DNA from: Selenomonas sp. TAMA-11512
GTDB lineage: Bacteria; Bacillota; Negativicutes; Selenomonadales; Selenomonadaceae
NCBI RefSeq assembly: GCF_037076525.1
Contig: NZ_AP029018.1
Coordinates: 930,001-994,000, forward strand
DNA: 64,000 bases
Direction: 5' to 3'
The translations under genes and the position numbers were made by a program. Every line of letters begins with the position of its first letter. The stretch's first letter is position 1. The notes under the pieces are model-generated. The model ran no database searches. It saw only the letters and a program-made list of their open reading frames with translations, and was not told where the DNA came from. Positions 33,401 through 41,129 of this stretch are shown here, one piece after another.

Positions 33401-36400
33401 ATCATCGCCGTGTGGCGCTCGAAATGGTCGCCATGCGCGAGAAAGACAGACTGATCCGCAACATCAATGCGACGGCCATGCAGGGTGTAGAGGATGCCAT
33501 CAAGGACGCGCCGGAGGATGTCAATCTGCAAGATAAGAGTGACGCCGCGGCAAAGATCATGGAAGCAATCCGAAACCTGCAGGGCGGCGGCAAATGGACA
33601 GAGGAGGAGTATAAGACGCTTGAGCGCATGATTCGCGCGACGGGGAAGAAGGAGCTCAAGAAGGAACTCAAGAAGCTGCAAAAAAAGACATTCGAACGGG
33701 TGCAGAAGGTCGTCCAAGGGGAGAATGAAAAGGCGTGGAAGCGCAAGGAATTTGACCGCAAGGTGGCAGAAAATGACCGGCTTGTCCGCGAGCAGGCGCG
33801 GCTCATTCTCGCAGATCGTCCAATCGGTGAGTCGGCGAATGTGAATTTCTTCCGGCGTCAGGAGCGCATGCACGCGCGGAATGCCGCGAAAGCGCTCGAA
33901 AAAGAGCAGTGGAATGTCGCCTACGCGGAGAGGGAACAACAGGTGCTTGCCAGTGCCTGTGCACTGGAAGCGGCGAAGAATGAGAAGAAGGTTGAAGAAC
34001 TCAAGCGAGACATACAGAAGAAGCTCGGCGCGCGTACGGTGCGTATCGCGTCGGATGAGCGATACTGGCTGCACCATATCGCGTATCTCTTAGGGCTGAA
34101 AGCAAATGACATGGAGAAGCCGGAGGGAGTTGCCGAAATCGGGGAGCTCTTTTCCGGATACAAGGAGAATATCGATCTTGACGCGGACGCGCCGACGGAA
34201 ATTATCGAACTCCTCAAAAAGGAGGACGGCAACTACAAGAAGATGACGGTCGGCGAGTTTACGCAAGCGGTGAATATGCTCAAGGTGCTCTATACGATCG
34301 GCCGCGACAAGAACCGCATGCTCAGTATGGACGGCAAGGACTTCGCTGATGTTGTGCATGAAATTCTTGCATCGGATACAAGCCTGACACCGGAGGACGT
34401 CGTGCAGCATCCCGTATCGCCGGATACGGGCGGTACGGGGTATAGTGAATGGCTCGCGAAGATACCGGGTATTGGAGAGCAGATGGCCGCCCTCGGACAG
34501 AAGGGTTCAATGCACCTGATGAAGCCGGAAGTGCAGATTCGCCTGCTCGGCGAAGAGGCGCATAAATACCTTTACGGCACATATGAACGGGCGCAAATGC
34601 GGGAGTCTGAATTGCTTGGCGACGCGCAAATGGAACTGGAGCGCATCCTGTCTGTCTACTCGAAAAAGGAGCGGATGGGCTGGAAGGATCGAAACATTGA
34701 TGTCGGAGGGGACAAACTTAGCAAGGAGAACATCCTTTGCCTCGCGCTCAACTGGGGCACGGAGACGAACTTTAGGCGAGTCATGGACGGCATCGGCCAG
34801 AAGCTCGACGTACACAAGGTACTCACAAAACACATGACAGAGCGCGACTGGAATGTTGTGCAGCAGATTTGGGACTTGGTGGATACATTCTGGAAGGAAA
34901 CGGCGGAAGTAGAAGAAAAGCTGAACGGCTCGCGCCTTGGCAAGGTTCCGGCATCGCCTTTCCAAATCAAGACAGCAGACGGGAAGGAAATATCTTTGCG
35001 CGGCGGATACTACCCGCTGAAATACAATGCGGAAAAATCGGCACGCGCGCAGGAGAGCGAGGTCGAGGAACAGGCGAAAAAGACGCTGGCCGGCGCTCGC
35101 GTCTTCGGTACCGGGCGAAGCCACACAAAGGAACGCTCGAAGCATGATGTGCATGAGCCGTTGCTTCTTGAGTTCCGCGTCCTACAGGATCACGTATACA
35201 ACGCTTCGCACAATATCGCGTTCCGCATTGCCGCGCGTGATGTGCATCGTATTGTGCGAAACTCGGAATTTAAGCAGCATGTCGTGTCTACATACGGCAT
35301 GCCGTTCTGGAAGTCGCTGGATCAGTGGGTGTTGGACACGTGGGCAATCGCCGCCGACGGCAGTACGGATCAGGCGGCAAGCGATCTCAGTCGGACAATG
35401 GCGGCGTTTCGCCGAAACTCTACGATGGCGATTATGGGGTGGCGCATGTGGCCTGTCATTGAAAATGCGTCGAACATCGGGCCGATGATGGATAAACTGG
35501 GCGCTGTTGAGACGAATGCGGCCATCGCGGATTACTACTCAAACAAGAGCCGAATGGATGATCTTCTCAACAAATCCATCTTCATGCGTGACCGCATGAA
35601 CAACATGGAGCGCGATCTTAGAAACGACAAGAGGCTCTTTGACCCGACATACGCACCTGTTGAGTTTTTGCGGGATAATGCATATTGGGCGCTTGCACAG
35701 ACAGACCTTATGCTCTCAAAGCCGCTCTGGTGCCGAACGTACAAGAATGCTTTCCCGGAAACGCTTGCGGCGGTCAATCGTGAAAACGAGCTGAATAAAC
35801 GAACGTATCAGGCGGCGCAGGACGAGGTCTCGCGTCTTCGGGCGGAGGTATATGACCTCAAAAAGGAGCTGGCTTATCTACAAGATGAGCAATCGGAACG
35901 CAAGCAGATGAATCCCGAAGCAATGCGGGGCTCAGAGTATGCCGGGTGGTCGGACTATGAAGTCGCGGAAAGAATCCGTGAGACGGAGGAGAGGATTGCG
36001 GAAAGGGAAAAAGCATTCTATGAAGCGGGGTTCAAACTGGAACGCGCGTCGGAGCTGCCTATATTGGAGGGGCGTGAGATCATCAACGAGGCGGAGCTGC
36101 GTGCCGTGCAAAAGGCGGACGAAGCTGTGCGCGACGTATTCGGTTCCGGGCAGACGAAAGACCTCGCGGCGATTCAGCGTTCACGCAATGAAGCCGTCAA
36201 GATGTTTACATCGTTTTATTCGTTCTTCAATACGCAGTTTAACGCGATTCTTGAAGCGCATTTCAAGGGCAAGTATGACGCGCACGGATACAAGTATATG
36301 CGTGTGTGGATGCCGCTTGCGCGGTCAATTCTGCTCCGCATCGTGCTTGTCTCATTCATCGGCTCGGTTCTAAAATCTTTGCTCGGTCTCGAGGGCGATG

Positions 36401-37053
36401 ACGAAAAGGATAAATACAGGACGGTTGTGGACCCGAAGACAGGGAAGAAAACAAAGGTGGAAATCCCATTGGAAGAGCGTTTTGCAAAGGTGCTCGGGAA
36501 GAATCTTCTCTCTACGGCGACGGGCACACTTCCGGGTGTCCGAGACTTTGCCGGGCTCATCGGCAGTGCTGTATTTGACGGCACGACTTACGGACGCAAC
36601 TTTGAGCTCGGCTCTGTGATCACGCGCGGAGCAAAGCAGGTGCAGGCAACCATAGACCTTATGGTCAAAAAGGGAGAAGCGGAGCTTGAACGCGAGGAGA
36701 AGGAGGCGGCGGAACGCGCGAAGCTCAAGAAAATGACGAAGAAGCAGCGCAAGGCGTACGAGGAGGCGAAGAAGTACAAGAAGCCGAAAAAAGAGGTCGG
36801 CTATGTCGATGTTGCAAGGTCTGCCGCACAAGCGGCCAGTACGTTTACTGCGGCGCGTTACGGTGTGACAAACACGTTGACGGACGGGGTGTTTTCTATT
36901 GCGCAGTTCGTCGAGGACATGATGGAGACGGACAACTACTACGATCCGGACATTCGCAATGTCCTTCGAAGCGTATTCTTTGATAAGAAGCTGCGCGCGA
37001 AGGAGCCGCCGCCGAAGCCTCCGAAGAAGGAAAAGAAGAAGGGGAGAAGGTAG
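27481..37053 (+). CDS. Giant polyvalent virion protein with ADP-ribosyltransferase and zincin modules
   Basis: 3190 residues. Visible parts in order are: a charged N-terminus; a Gly/Ala-rich hydrophobic region (about 332-380); a second hydrophobic patch (about 530-590); an LPD3-like/nuclease-type domain (about 1085-1200, ending YYRIMVPVQMNGHIKTLVIV); an ART-PolyVal-like ADP-ribosyltransferase (about 1377-1635, WHGTPHNFE, GTGEGAQTHGWGLYFAKN, LYHVEIPDD, FVIFDD); a zincin HEMGH (1671-1675); long Lys/Glu coiled coils (about 1850-2190); and an LPD38-like C-terminus (about 2570-3080). Polyvalent proteins are packaged and injected with the genome to disarm host defences. The ART/LPD3 coding DNA (30540-32330) is visibly AT-richer than its flanks, suggesting a recently acquired module. 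It replaces or extends the large internal protein of BPP-1-like phages. Confidence 0.88.
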   Translation: MAFDYKGFAEAVDEFTANSRAEREEKEKKPTEDAKPWYGRVYEWGSDVAGAAYNAGAGFVDAYGRYAGAEVERRKNQGEYYYTPYDNKEIYTPEVTEASRELAGATANLVLSPAGAAIAPIRDFVGEKIYKSAEEGSGLAQDLMQTETFVNYFMKDEDKLKKAREIEANTGIPADSFIDDDVAYKQALKIDDYKRKKRELMSEDAAMESVWKEFPEIRDIAKMNPRDAALALHDIESVRSTRSIIETFTHFLEVGNKRLELNNLGYKMLEGKADANDMQRAADLRKMLEDDKKELPSFFDDPILAIVGSATESLPQVADALASPETVRDGILMAGATYAAGAMYGAAAGTGVLPVAGTAAGGAVGGGLGAAGGFLAGAGRSVSGRLGMSGLRYALGQLASGGGRASGAAILQSAAGRNAIGRGVQIGTYEAMARQMSGEQYLELGEMKDKDGNALLSEDDRRFWAMATGSPMALIESASFGLDARRLLGSSVFAKEAIKAVVDNAKGSVARRESLSAFARKEVGGILKVAGAESAEEAAQSVVGDLAHNRIVSTSNGRAAYKVYNVKDMAANAFVASVSAFPAGLGFGIMTSAGSVPGIVRHARRMSSENVREDMAVQRTMTGTVMLERLQEVVSSAKLRQTAPDVQQKIIRSQVNGTGFETAYIDTQTAMEKENGLADLKEVAKTAGIENEQLEATIRNGGHLYVPVERYAQSAASPELLESVSFSPETDSIARVKKNAKSLAEAVEKAQKEAVAARVAIVDAITNEWFPEAPKHANDAVKTRRTQEREMAIAAIAQDQESPANGWRQLYKAWVAERDELLKPALDALRRGMGNGVDIVQTGEDGRGVRVSNNEPWYQDFYKKHGRAPRKSELIDLAYLLTIGDVNAPKVEGWIPSSKEEADAMAGAKGQLDELNQKIKTMENIKDRMMQVDAAEIRGSAGLSPEAYSVYRQIMAALKAMGGKQTKVARMNALIFAHHADQYARVIREKQGTEYTAMDYFKNTFGLRYGGKYTEEGDALQQAVREGLNLDEQVHVVNLDVLTNNLKGKTDQDILNYISKASLLPEVPTADFQALVGLPKDSDSYGQRHLVRGNANRSSDNRTARNVTLSNFADIAKNAVVVEVVPNAKKAPLTGLKGKKRQAQKRKNQISNYYRIMVPVQMNGHIKTLVIVAEEHDGVVSTGSVPVTAYEIYYAKKPPLAATPRPKTGVSAAEEEAPLTISIRDMLAGVKGADGNVYAQSMTGLSDIGLKEMQLRIIQETNPMHDDIHTGIRSVDDILTAKEAFEEKVDEDESYVYPDFTESDGKAALRSGKVTIYSSYPITPGVFVTPSKMQAQDYAENGKVYSKRGSVKDVAWINSDEGQYAPVRTESYQQSAWHGTPHNFERFLLSMIGTGEGAQTHGWGLYFAKNREVSEWYKDVLGGIQQNIIHAGDKTYVMHPSGYRIEKNSGDALQEGSSIEIALSAFEDNDGNVENAIRETTDYLAQMERIKDSDTRERNNGLIREALRILKEESNVWRLEKKKSSLYHVEIPDDGVLLDEQKTLKEQPKIAALLDRYGEEIGDSSYMARELGENMTGREIYEYISYTEQTLGAANGDKAASEYLNAAGIKGITYRGRQDGRCFVIFDDKAISIIEKFNQEMQKEVYGEIFKEQGKRIIQLFEGANESTMLHEMGHMFLMDLEELAKIDEASADDLATVNAWTEWKEGSAEEYKDTPWAEKFRAHEQAILDAQKAGDEVALKAAMDRWKQERFARGFELYLYEGKAPSKSLRAVFRRFKMFLGKIYRFLKSAGGKPSAEVEAVMGRMLASQEEIAAAELDDRFRPIENVIGVDGMKNLFGENVSDTYQKWLDEARADAEDRLLAEVMKDLKKEARREFRDVVDAERTRKREELEREPVYLAEAALKSDVKGAEAVIGHWFKSMDEYREERAKRKGLETELMEHMDAFSKGLEEKLIQSHMSEENITKAMQSPESYHRRVALEMVAMREKDRLIRNINATAMQGVEDAIKDAPEDVNLQDKSDAAAKIMEAIRNLQGGGKWTEEEYKTLERMIRATGKKELKKELKKLQKKTFERVQKVVQGENEKAWKRKEFDRKVAENDRLVREQARLILADRPIGESANVNFFRRQERMHARNAAKALEKEQWNVAYAEREQQVLASACALEAAKNEKKVEELKRDIQKKLGARTVRIASDERYWLHHIAYLLGLKANDMEKPEGVAEIGELFSGYKENIDLDADAPTEIIELLKKEDGNYKKMTVGEFTQAVNMLKVLYTIGRDKNRMLSMDGKDFADVVHEILASDTSLTPEDVVQHPVSPDTGGTGYSEWLAKIPGIGEQMAALGQKGSMHLMKPEVQIRLLGEEAHKYLYGTYERAQMRESELLGDAQMELERILSVYSKKERMGWKDRNIDVGGDKLSKENILCLALNWGTETNFRRVMDGIGQKLDVHKVLTKHMTERDWNVVQQIWDLVDTFWKETAEVEEKLNGSRLGKVPASPFQIKTADGKEISLRGGYYPLKYNAEKSARAQESEVEEQAKKTLAGARVFGTGRSHTKERSKHDVHEPLLLEFRVLQDHVYNASHNIAFRIAARDVHRIVRNSEFKQHVVSTYGMPFWKSLDQWVLDTWAIAADGSTDQAASDLSRTMAAFRRNSTMAIMGWRMWPVIENASNIGPMMDKLGAVETNAAIADYYSNKSRMDDLLNKSIFMRDRMNNMERDLRNDKRLFDPTYAPVEFLRDNAYWALAQTDLMLSKPLWCRTYKNAFPETLAAVNRENELNKRTYQAAQDEVSRLRAEVYDLKKELAYLQDEQSERKQMNPEAMRGSEYAGWSDYEVAERIRETEERIAEREKAFYEAGFKLERASELPILEGREIINEAELRAVQKADEAVRDVFGSGQTKDLAAIQRSRNEAVKMFTSFYSFFNTQFNAILEAHFKGKYDAHGYKYMRVWMPLARSILLRIVLVSFIGSVLKSLLGLEGDDEKDKYRTVVDPKTGKKTKVEIPLEERFAKVLGKNLLSTATGTLPGVRDFAGLIGSAVFDGTTYGRNFELGSVITRGAKQVQATIDLMVKKGEAELEREEKEAAERAKLKKMTKKQRKAYEEAKKYKKPKKEVGYVDVARSAAQAASTFTAARYGVTNTLTDGVFSIAQFVEDMMETDNYYDPDIRNVLRSVFFDKKLRAKEPPPKPPKKEKKKGRR

Positions 37054-37065
37054 GGTGATGCACGC

Positions 37066-37809
37066 ATGATTGAAGAGCGTAAAATAGCGGTAACGTATAA
37101 GGGAGACGGGAGTACATCGGTATTCCCGTTTTCGTTTGCAATCTCATCCGCAGACACGGTATGTGTATCTATCTATGATGGCGAGACGGGCGTGGAGTCT
37201 GAAATCACAAAGGATTACTTTGTTGATATAGACGGGAAAGCGGTACATTATCCGGGCTACGCGGCGGGCGAAGCGCCGCCGGCGAGCGAGCAGCCGCCGA
37301 AGCTGCAGCACGGGAAAATGATCACGATCTACCGGAAAACGCCGGTGAACCAGCTCACAAATCTCGGCTACAAATATCCTCTGCCGCAGATTGAGAGCAT
37401 GGTTGACAAGGCGACGGCCATCTTGCAAGAGCACGAGGATGCACTGGATAGATGCATCAAGACAACGTATGTCAGTGAGACTTCGCCGGATGAACTGTTT
37501 GAGCGTCTGAAACGCGGGAGCGAGGACGCGGAGATGTTTGCCCTTCGTGCAGAGAATGCGTCGGGGAAAGTGGAGGGTGCCGCGAATACGGCGGCGGAAG
37601 CTCTTGCGGAATCGAAAGAACTGCGAGACGCTGTGGATGCAGAGACAAGGCTGCTTGAGTACGTGAAGAGGGTGACCGACGCGCTTAACGTCGCTAAAAT
37701 CGACTTCTTCGAAGTGGATATAAACGGCGACATCATGCCGAGCGAAGAGCCGATTTACGATGTCAACTATGAGCTCGACGAGAACGGCGACATCATGCCG
37801 AAAGAATAA
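37066..37809 (+). CDS. Tail fibre/adaptor protein (T7 gp17 N-terminal type)
   Basis: 247 residues. MIEERKIAVTYKGDGSTSVF PFSFAI and DYFVDIDGKAVHYPGYAAGE, then GKMITIYRKTPVNQLTNLGY, form the phage T7-type tail fibre N-terminal domain (about 1-130) that docks on the nozzle. A coiled coil (about 150-225) follows. The short C-terminus holds two NGDIMP copies encoded by DNA repeats 60 bp apart. There is no receptor-binding head domain, so this is an adaptor for the next protein. Confidence 0.85.
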   Translation: MIEERKIAVTYKGDGSTSVFPFSFAISSADTVCVSIYDGETGVESEITKDYFVDIDGKAVHYPGYAAGEAPPASEQPPKLQHGKMITIYRKTPVNQLTNLGYKYPLPQIESMVDKATAILQEHEDALDRCIKTTYVSETSPDELFERLKRGSEDAEMFALRAENASGKVEGAANTAAEALAESKELRDAVDAETRLLEYVKRVTDALNVAKIDFFEVDINGDIMPSEEPIYDVNYELDENGDIMPKE

Positions 37810-37820
37810 GGAGGAAGACG

Positions 37821-38978
37821 ATGGCAACGAGAAACTATGTGCCGCGTGCGACGGGTGAAGGAACAATCGGAACAAAGGAAAAGAAATGGAAGGCCGGATA
37901 CTTCGGAGAAGTACACGCAGAAAACACGTACACGAAGACCGAAGTCGATACGCTCAATGCGGAGCAAACAGATGCACTCAATAAGAGCATCGACGAGCTC
38001 AAGGAAGACGCGAAAAACGTCGTCGGGGTCATGCTTGCGAAAGAAGGATTGAAATCAGGAATATGGCTACACATCAACAAAGCCGGCAGAATGATTCCCC
38101 GGCCGGATTTTGATAACTTGTACCCGTGGAACGAGATTGAAACAGTCACGTTCGACGAACAGATCATGGTAAAAATCCCGAAGTTTTACCACAAGTACGA
38201 GAACAAGTGCCGCTGGATCAGTAAAGAGCCGCGCGAGGGATACCATTTGCATCCTGCGTTCATCCGCAACGGCGAAGAGAAGAGCTGCTTCTATATCGGC
38301 GCGTACGAAGCATACAACGATAACGGTGTCGCTGGAAGCGCGGCAGGAAAAACACCGTGGGTGAGCGTCGGCGGGATGGCAAGTGCAATCAACAGCTGCA
38401 CAGCGCGCAATACAAATGCCAGTGATCCGGATAAACGCGGATGGCACTTGCAGACGATCTACGAGAGAGCGGCAATCTCGCTTCTCATGCTCATAGAGTA
38501 TGCGACGACAGACATGCAAGCGGAAATCGGAAACGGTTCACAGAGCACGATAGTCGCAACGGGGACGTCCAACGCGAAGTGGCGCGGTCTATCCGAGTGG
38601 TGGGGAAACGTATGGGAACACACAGACGGTTTCAAAACAGACGCGGAGGGGAAAGCGCAGATATTCTCAAACGCGTGCGACGGCACATACGTGCAAACAA
38701 ACGTAACTGTAGCTGCCGGATGGATAACGGACGTATCCGTAGCGAAAGGCGAAGCGTACGACCTTGCAGACGTCTTTATTCCCGTAACTGCCGATGCTGT
38801 GGAAGTTAACGCGACATATGCGGATTACGCGTGGGCGGCGGCAAATAGCGTGCTGCATCAGAGCGACTGTTTTGGACACGGTACGTACTGCGGTCCGTTC
38901 TCGTTCGGTGCGAACTATGCCGCGACGGTCTCACTTACGTACCTCGGACTGCGCCTCGCAAAGTATGCTGACAATTAA
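37821..38978 (+). CDS. C-type-lectin-fold receptor-binding protein (Mtd-like position)
   Basis: 385 residues. The N-terminal half has a trimerisation-type stretch (about 30-75). The C-terminal half carries the FGE/C-type lectin pattern: WHLQTIYERAAISLLMLIEY, LSEWWGNVWEHTDGF, and the ending CGPFSFGANYAATVSLTYLG LRLAKYADN. This ending matches where variable residues sit in diversity-generating retroelement targets such as BPP-1 Mtd. The gene order (fibre, then lectin protein, at the end of the structural genes) is the same. However, no reverse transcriptase, avd or template repeat is visible downstream. It should be the host-recognition protein. AAGGAGG before the ATG. Confidence 0.85.
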   Translation: MATRNYVPRATGEGTIGTKEKKWKAGYFGEVHAENTYTKTEVDTLNAEQTDALNKSIDELKEDAKNVVGVMLAKEGLKSGIWLHINKAGRMIPRPDFDNLYPWNEIETVTFDEQIMVKIPKFYHKYENKCRWISKEPREGYHLHPAFIRNGEEKSCFYIGAYEAYNDNGVAGSAAGKTPWVSVGGMASAINSCTARNTNASDPDKRGWHLQTIYERAAISLLMLIEYATTDMQAEIGNGSQSTIVATGTSNAKWRGLSEWWGNVWEHTDGFKTDAEGKAQIFSNACDGTYVQTNVTVAAGWITDVSVAKGEAYDLADVFIPVTADAVEVNATYADYAWAAANSVLHQSDCFGHGTYCGPFSFGANYAATVSLTYLGLRLAKYADN

Positions 38979-38991
38979 AAAGGAGAAAAAT

Positions 38992-39327
38992 ATGGCAAAG
39001 GCAGGATACAAAGCATTGTTTGACAACGAAGGCCATCTGCTGGATTCATACCAAGGCAGCGTGAAGAAAGAAGGATACATTCAGATTTCAGCGGATGACT
39101 GGGAGCATTATGTGGGAATGCACGGCATGGGCGAGAACGGCACTGGCTACGTTCGAGACGGCGAGTCTGGGAAGCCGGTCTCCGCACCACCGGACAACGT
39201 GCTCAACACATCGGCAGAAGATACAAAAACAGAAGATATAAACGCGTCAATACTGGAAGCGGTAGCCGGGCTTTACGAAGCTGTTGAACGAATAGAGTCG
39301 GCACAGAAAGGAGGTGTACAGGCATGA
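38992..39327 (+). CDS. Hypothetical protein following the receptor-binding gene
   Basis: 111 residues from ATG 38992 (AAAAAGGAG upstream; the frame from 38794 inside the lectin gene is rejected). It begins MAKAGYKALFDNEGHLLDSY. It contains a basic/aromatic N-terminal half (QISADDWEHYVGMHGMG) and a helical tail (EAVAGLYEAVERIESAQKGG). Position suggests a tail-tip accessory or fibre chaperone, as in many phages, but no family was recognised. Confidence 0.65.
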   Translation: MAKAGYKALFDNEGHLLDSYQGSVKKEGYIQISADDWEHYVGMHGMGENGTGYVRDGESGKPVSAPPDNVLNTSAEDTKTEDINASILEAVAGLYEAVERIESAQKGGVQA

Positions 39328-39482
39328 AAAAGCAGCCGTTTATGATTCCGATCTATGCAGAGCTCATCCGGCTGGGGAGATATGCGAACAGCGAAGAGGA
39401 GAAAACGGAGGGGCAGAAAGTCGTCCCGGCAATCTACCGGGAAGATGTTGCGATGCATCTTGCGGAACACGCCGAAGGATAA
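39324..39482 (+). CDS. CD1375-like small phage protein
   Basis: 52 residues: MKKQPFMIPIYAELIRLGRY through VPAIYREDVAMHL. The IY..LI..G and VP...R..V..L pattern is that of the short 'CD1375 family' proteins found next to phage holins in Clostridia. Function unknown. The ATG overlaps the preceding stop (ATGA), with AAGGAGG upstream. Confidence 0.7.
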   Translation: MKKQPFMIPIYAELIRLGRYANSEEEKTEGQKVVPAIYREDVAMHLAEHAEG

Positions 39483-39507
39483 TGAAAGGCGGAGGAAAGG
39501 AGATCAT

Positions 39508-39981
39508 ATGCAGGATGCATTGATTTTTTTAAAAGGAATGATCCCGACGGAAATGCAGATGGTATGGGGGGCGGTGTGTTCCGTCGCAGGCGGAATCGCA
39601 GGGCATTTGCTCGGGTGGAATAATCTTGTAGAGACTCTGCTTGTCGCGATGGCGATCGACTATGTGACGGGCGTCCTCGCAGCATACCGCTACAAGAGGA
39701 AACACCCTAACAGCAAAAGGGGACCAAGTAGCCGAGTGGGGGCACTGGGCATTGTACGCAAGGTGTCTATTCTGTGCATTGTGGCACTGGCGCACTATAT
39801 CGACACGGCAATGGGAACATCGGCAGTACATACGATGATCGTCTGGTTCTATATCGGGAATGAAGGACTATCAATTATCGAGAACGCGGCAAACTCCGGC
39901 GTTCCGGTGCCGCAGAAGCTATGCGATACATTAGAACAGCTCAAGAACGAAAAAGGAGAGCGGGGAAATGACAAATCTTGA
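39508..39981 (+). CDS. Holin (phage holin family 1/TcdE-like)
   Basis: 157 residues from ATG 39508 (AAAGGAG upstream). Hydrophobic segments lie at about 17-36, 40-58 and 88-106. LLVAMAIDYVTGVLAAYRYK and IVWFYIGNEGLSIIENAANS GVPVP are the Holin_4_1/TcdE signature. It makes the membrane lesion that lets the amidase (40111) reach the wall. The C-terminus is charged, as usual. The longer frame from 39355 overlaps the gene upstream and is not used. Confidence 0.92.
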   Translation: MQDALIFLKGMIPTEMQMVWGAVCSVAGGIAGHLLGWNNLVETLLVAMAIDYVTGVLAAYRYKRKHPNSKRGPSSRVGALGIVRKVSILCIVALAHYIDTAMGTSAVHTMIVWFYIGNEGLSIIENAANSGVPVPQKLCDTLEQLKNEKGERGNDKS

Positions 39982-40105
39982 GTGGTGCGAGCTCTGGTCG
40001 AAGTACTACGCATTTTTGGCAATTGCAACGAGAACGGGATTCTTCGTGCCGGAGCTCAGAGCAATGGAAGAGCACTTGAAAAAGTGCAGACCGGAAAGGA
40101 GGTGA
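39968..40105 (+). CDS. Small hypothetical lysis-region protein
   Basis: 45 residues: MTNLEWCELWSKYYAFLAIA TRTGFFVPELRAMEEHLKKC and a PERR end. It overlaps the holin end by 14 bases and its own last codons contain the AAGGAGG of the amidase gene. It may be a short membrane-surface helix protein. Such proteins are common between holin and endolysin, but its role is unknown. Confidence 0.55.
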   Translation: MTNLEWCELWSKYYAFLAIATRTGFFVPELRAMEEHLKKCRPERR

Positions 40106-40110
40106 AGAGA

Positions 40111-40635
40111 ATGAAAGTGTTTTTAAATCCCGGCCATGCGCCGAACGGGATTCCGGATCCCGGAGCATGCGGCTGCGGACTCCGAGAGTGCGACGTAGCA
40201 AAGAGTGTCGCTGACCTCGTAGAGCACTATCTCACAGCGGCGGGCGTGGAAGTCGTCGGCAACATGCAGGATGACGACCTCTATACAATCACGAGTGTGG
40301 CCAACGCGAGCGAAGCGGATGTATTTATCAGCATCCACTGCAACGCATTTAACGGGAATGCAAAGGGTACGGAGGTACTCGTGTATCCCGGCAGCGCTGC
40401 CGGCAGGAAGCTCGGAAACTGCATTCAGCGTCAGATTGTCGACAGCATGGGTACGACGGACAGAGGGCTCAAAGACCGTCCAAATCTTTGGGTTTTGAAG
40501 CACACGGATATGCCGGCGGTGCTCGTCGAACTTGCGTTCATCGACAATGCCGGTGATGCAGTGCTTCTAAGAGACCGGCAGGATGACTTCGCGCGGGCGA
40601 TTGCTCGCGGCGTGACAGATTATGAGCTGATTTAA
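40111..40635 (+). CDS. N-acetylmuramoyl-L-alanine amidase (endolysin)
   Basis: 174 residues, a complete Amidase_3 domain. The zinc ligand His in VFLNPGHAPNGIPDPGA, a Glu in ECDVAK, SEADVFISIHCNAFNG with the second His, and the catalytic Glu in VLVELAFIDN are all present. There is no separate wall-binding domain or signal peptide, so it depends on the holin to reach the wall. It cleaves the amide bond between MurNAc and the stem peptide at lysis. AAAGGAGGTGAAGAG precedes the ATG. Confidence 0.95.
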   Translation: MKVFLNPGHAPNGIPDPGACGCGLRECDVAKSVADLVEHYLTAAGVEVVGNMQDDDLYTITSVANASEADVFISIHCNAFNGNAKGTEVLVYPGSAAGRKLGNCIQRQIVDSMGTTDRGLKDRPNLWVLKHTDMPAVLVELAFIDNAGDAVLLRDRQDDFARAIARGVTDYELI

Positions 40636-40648
40636 GGAGGAAAGTATC

Positions 40649-40936
40649 ATGAGCAAGTGGACAGAAATTAGAGATGAAGTTGTTAAAGAGCTCAACATTG
40701 AGAATGTGACAGAAGAAGCGAAGCAGCGTGTCACGCGCACGATACTCAACGAAGGCATTCCGTTCGTCGAGGTTGTCGTTGATAAGTTCGTTGGCAAGAC
40801 GAAAGAGCAAGCAAAAACGGAAAGCGGCTGGTGCTACTTGCGCGATGCGTTTGTCCTGCCGATGGTCCTGCAAGGTGCGGTGTGGGGCATCAAGTTAGTG
40901 CTTGAAAAGTCGCTGACTCCGACGGTCACGAAATAG
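40649..40936 (+). CDS. Hypothetical small protein at the end of the lysis operon
   Basis: 95 residues. A charged helical first two thirds (EIRDEVVKELNIENVTEEAK QRVTRT) is followed by a hydrophobic C-terminal segment (about 70-88, FVLPMVLQGAVWGIKLVLEK) that may be membrane-associated. It could be a second holin-like or spanin-like protein, but no family is recognised. AAGGAGG precedes the ATG, and a strong terminator follows. Confidence 0.6.
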   Translation: MSKWTEIRDEVVKELNIENVTEEAKQRVTRTILNEGIPFVEVVVDKFVGKTKEQAKTESGWCYLRDAFVLPMVLQGAVWGIKLVLEKSLTPTVTK

Positions 40937-40948
40937 ACAAAGTAAAAA

Positions 40949-40987
40949 GCTCTACATTACGCGATAGTGCGTAGTGTAGAGCATTTT
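40949..40987 (+). terminator. Terminator of the late/lysis operon
   Basis: GCTCTACATTACGC-GATAGT-GCGTAGTGTAGAGC is a 14-bp stem with one G-U pair followed by ATTTTTT. It is the strongest terminator of the prophage and marks the end of the late transcript. Confidence 0.93.
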
Positions 40988-41129
40988 TTAGTGGATAAGA
41001 TGTTGATAACCCTGTTAATATAGTGTTGATAAGTGCAGGAAATGAGTTGACAATAAGGTAAATAATACATTATTATAGAGGTGTAGGATATGAAATTTTA
41101 GGACGACTCCTGTGGGTGGGGTGAGTAAT

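Noticed and set aside
38978-40936. Diversity-generating reverse transcriptase or template repeat after the lectin gene
   Set aside because: Reading the region shows only small proteins, holin, amidase and a terminator. No reverse transcriptase motif or repeat of the lectin 3' end was seen.
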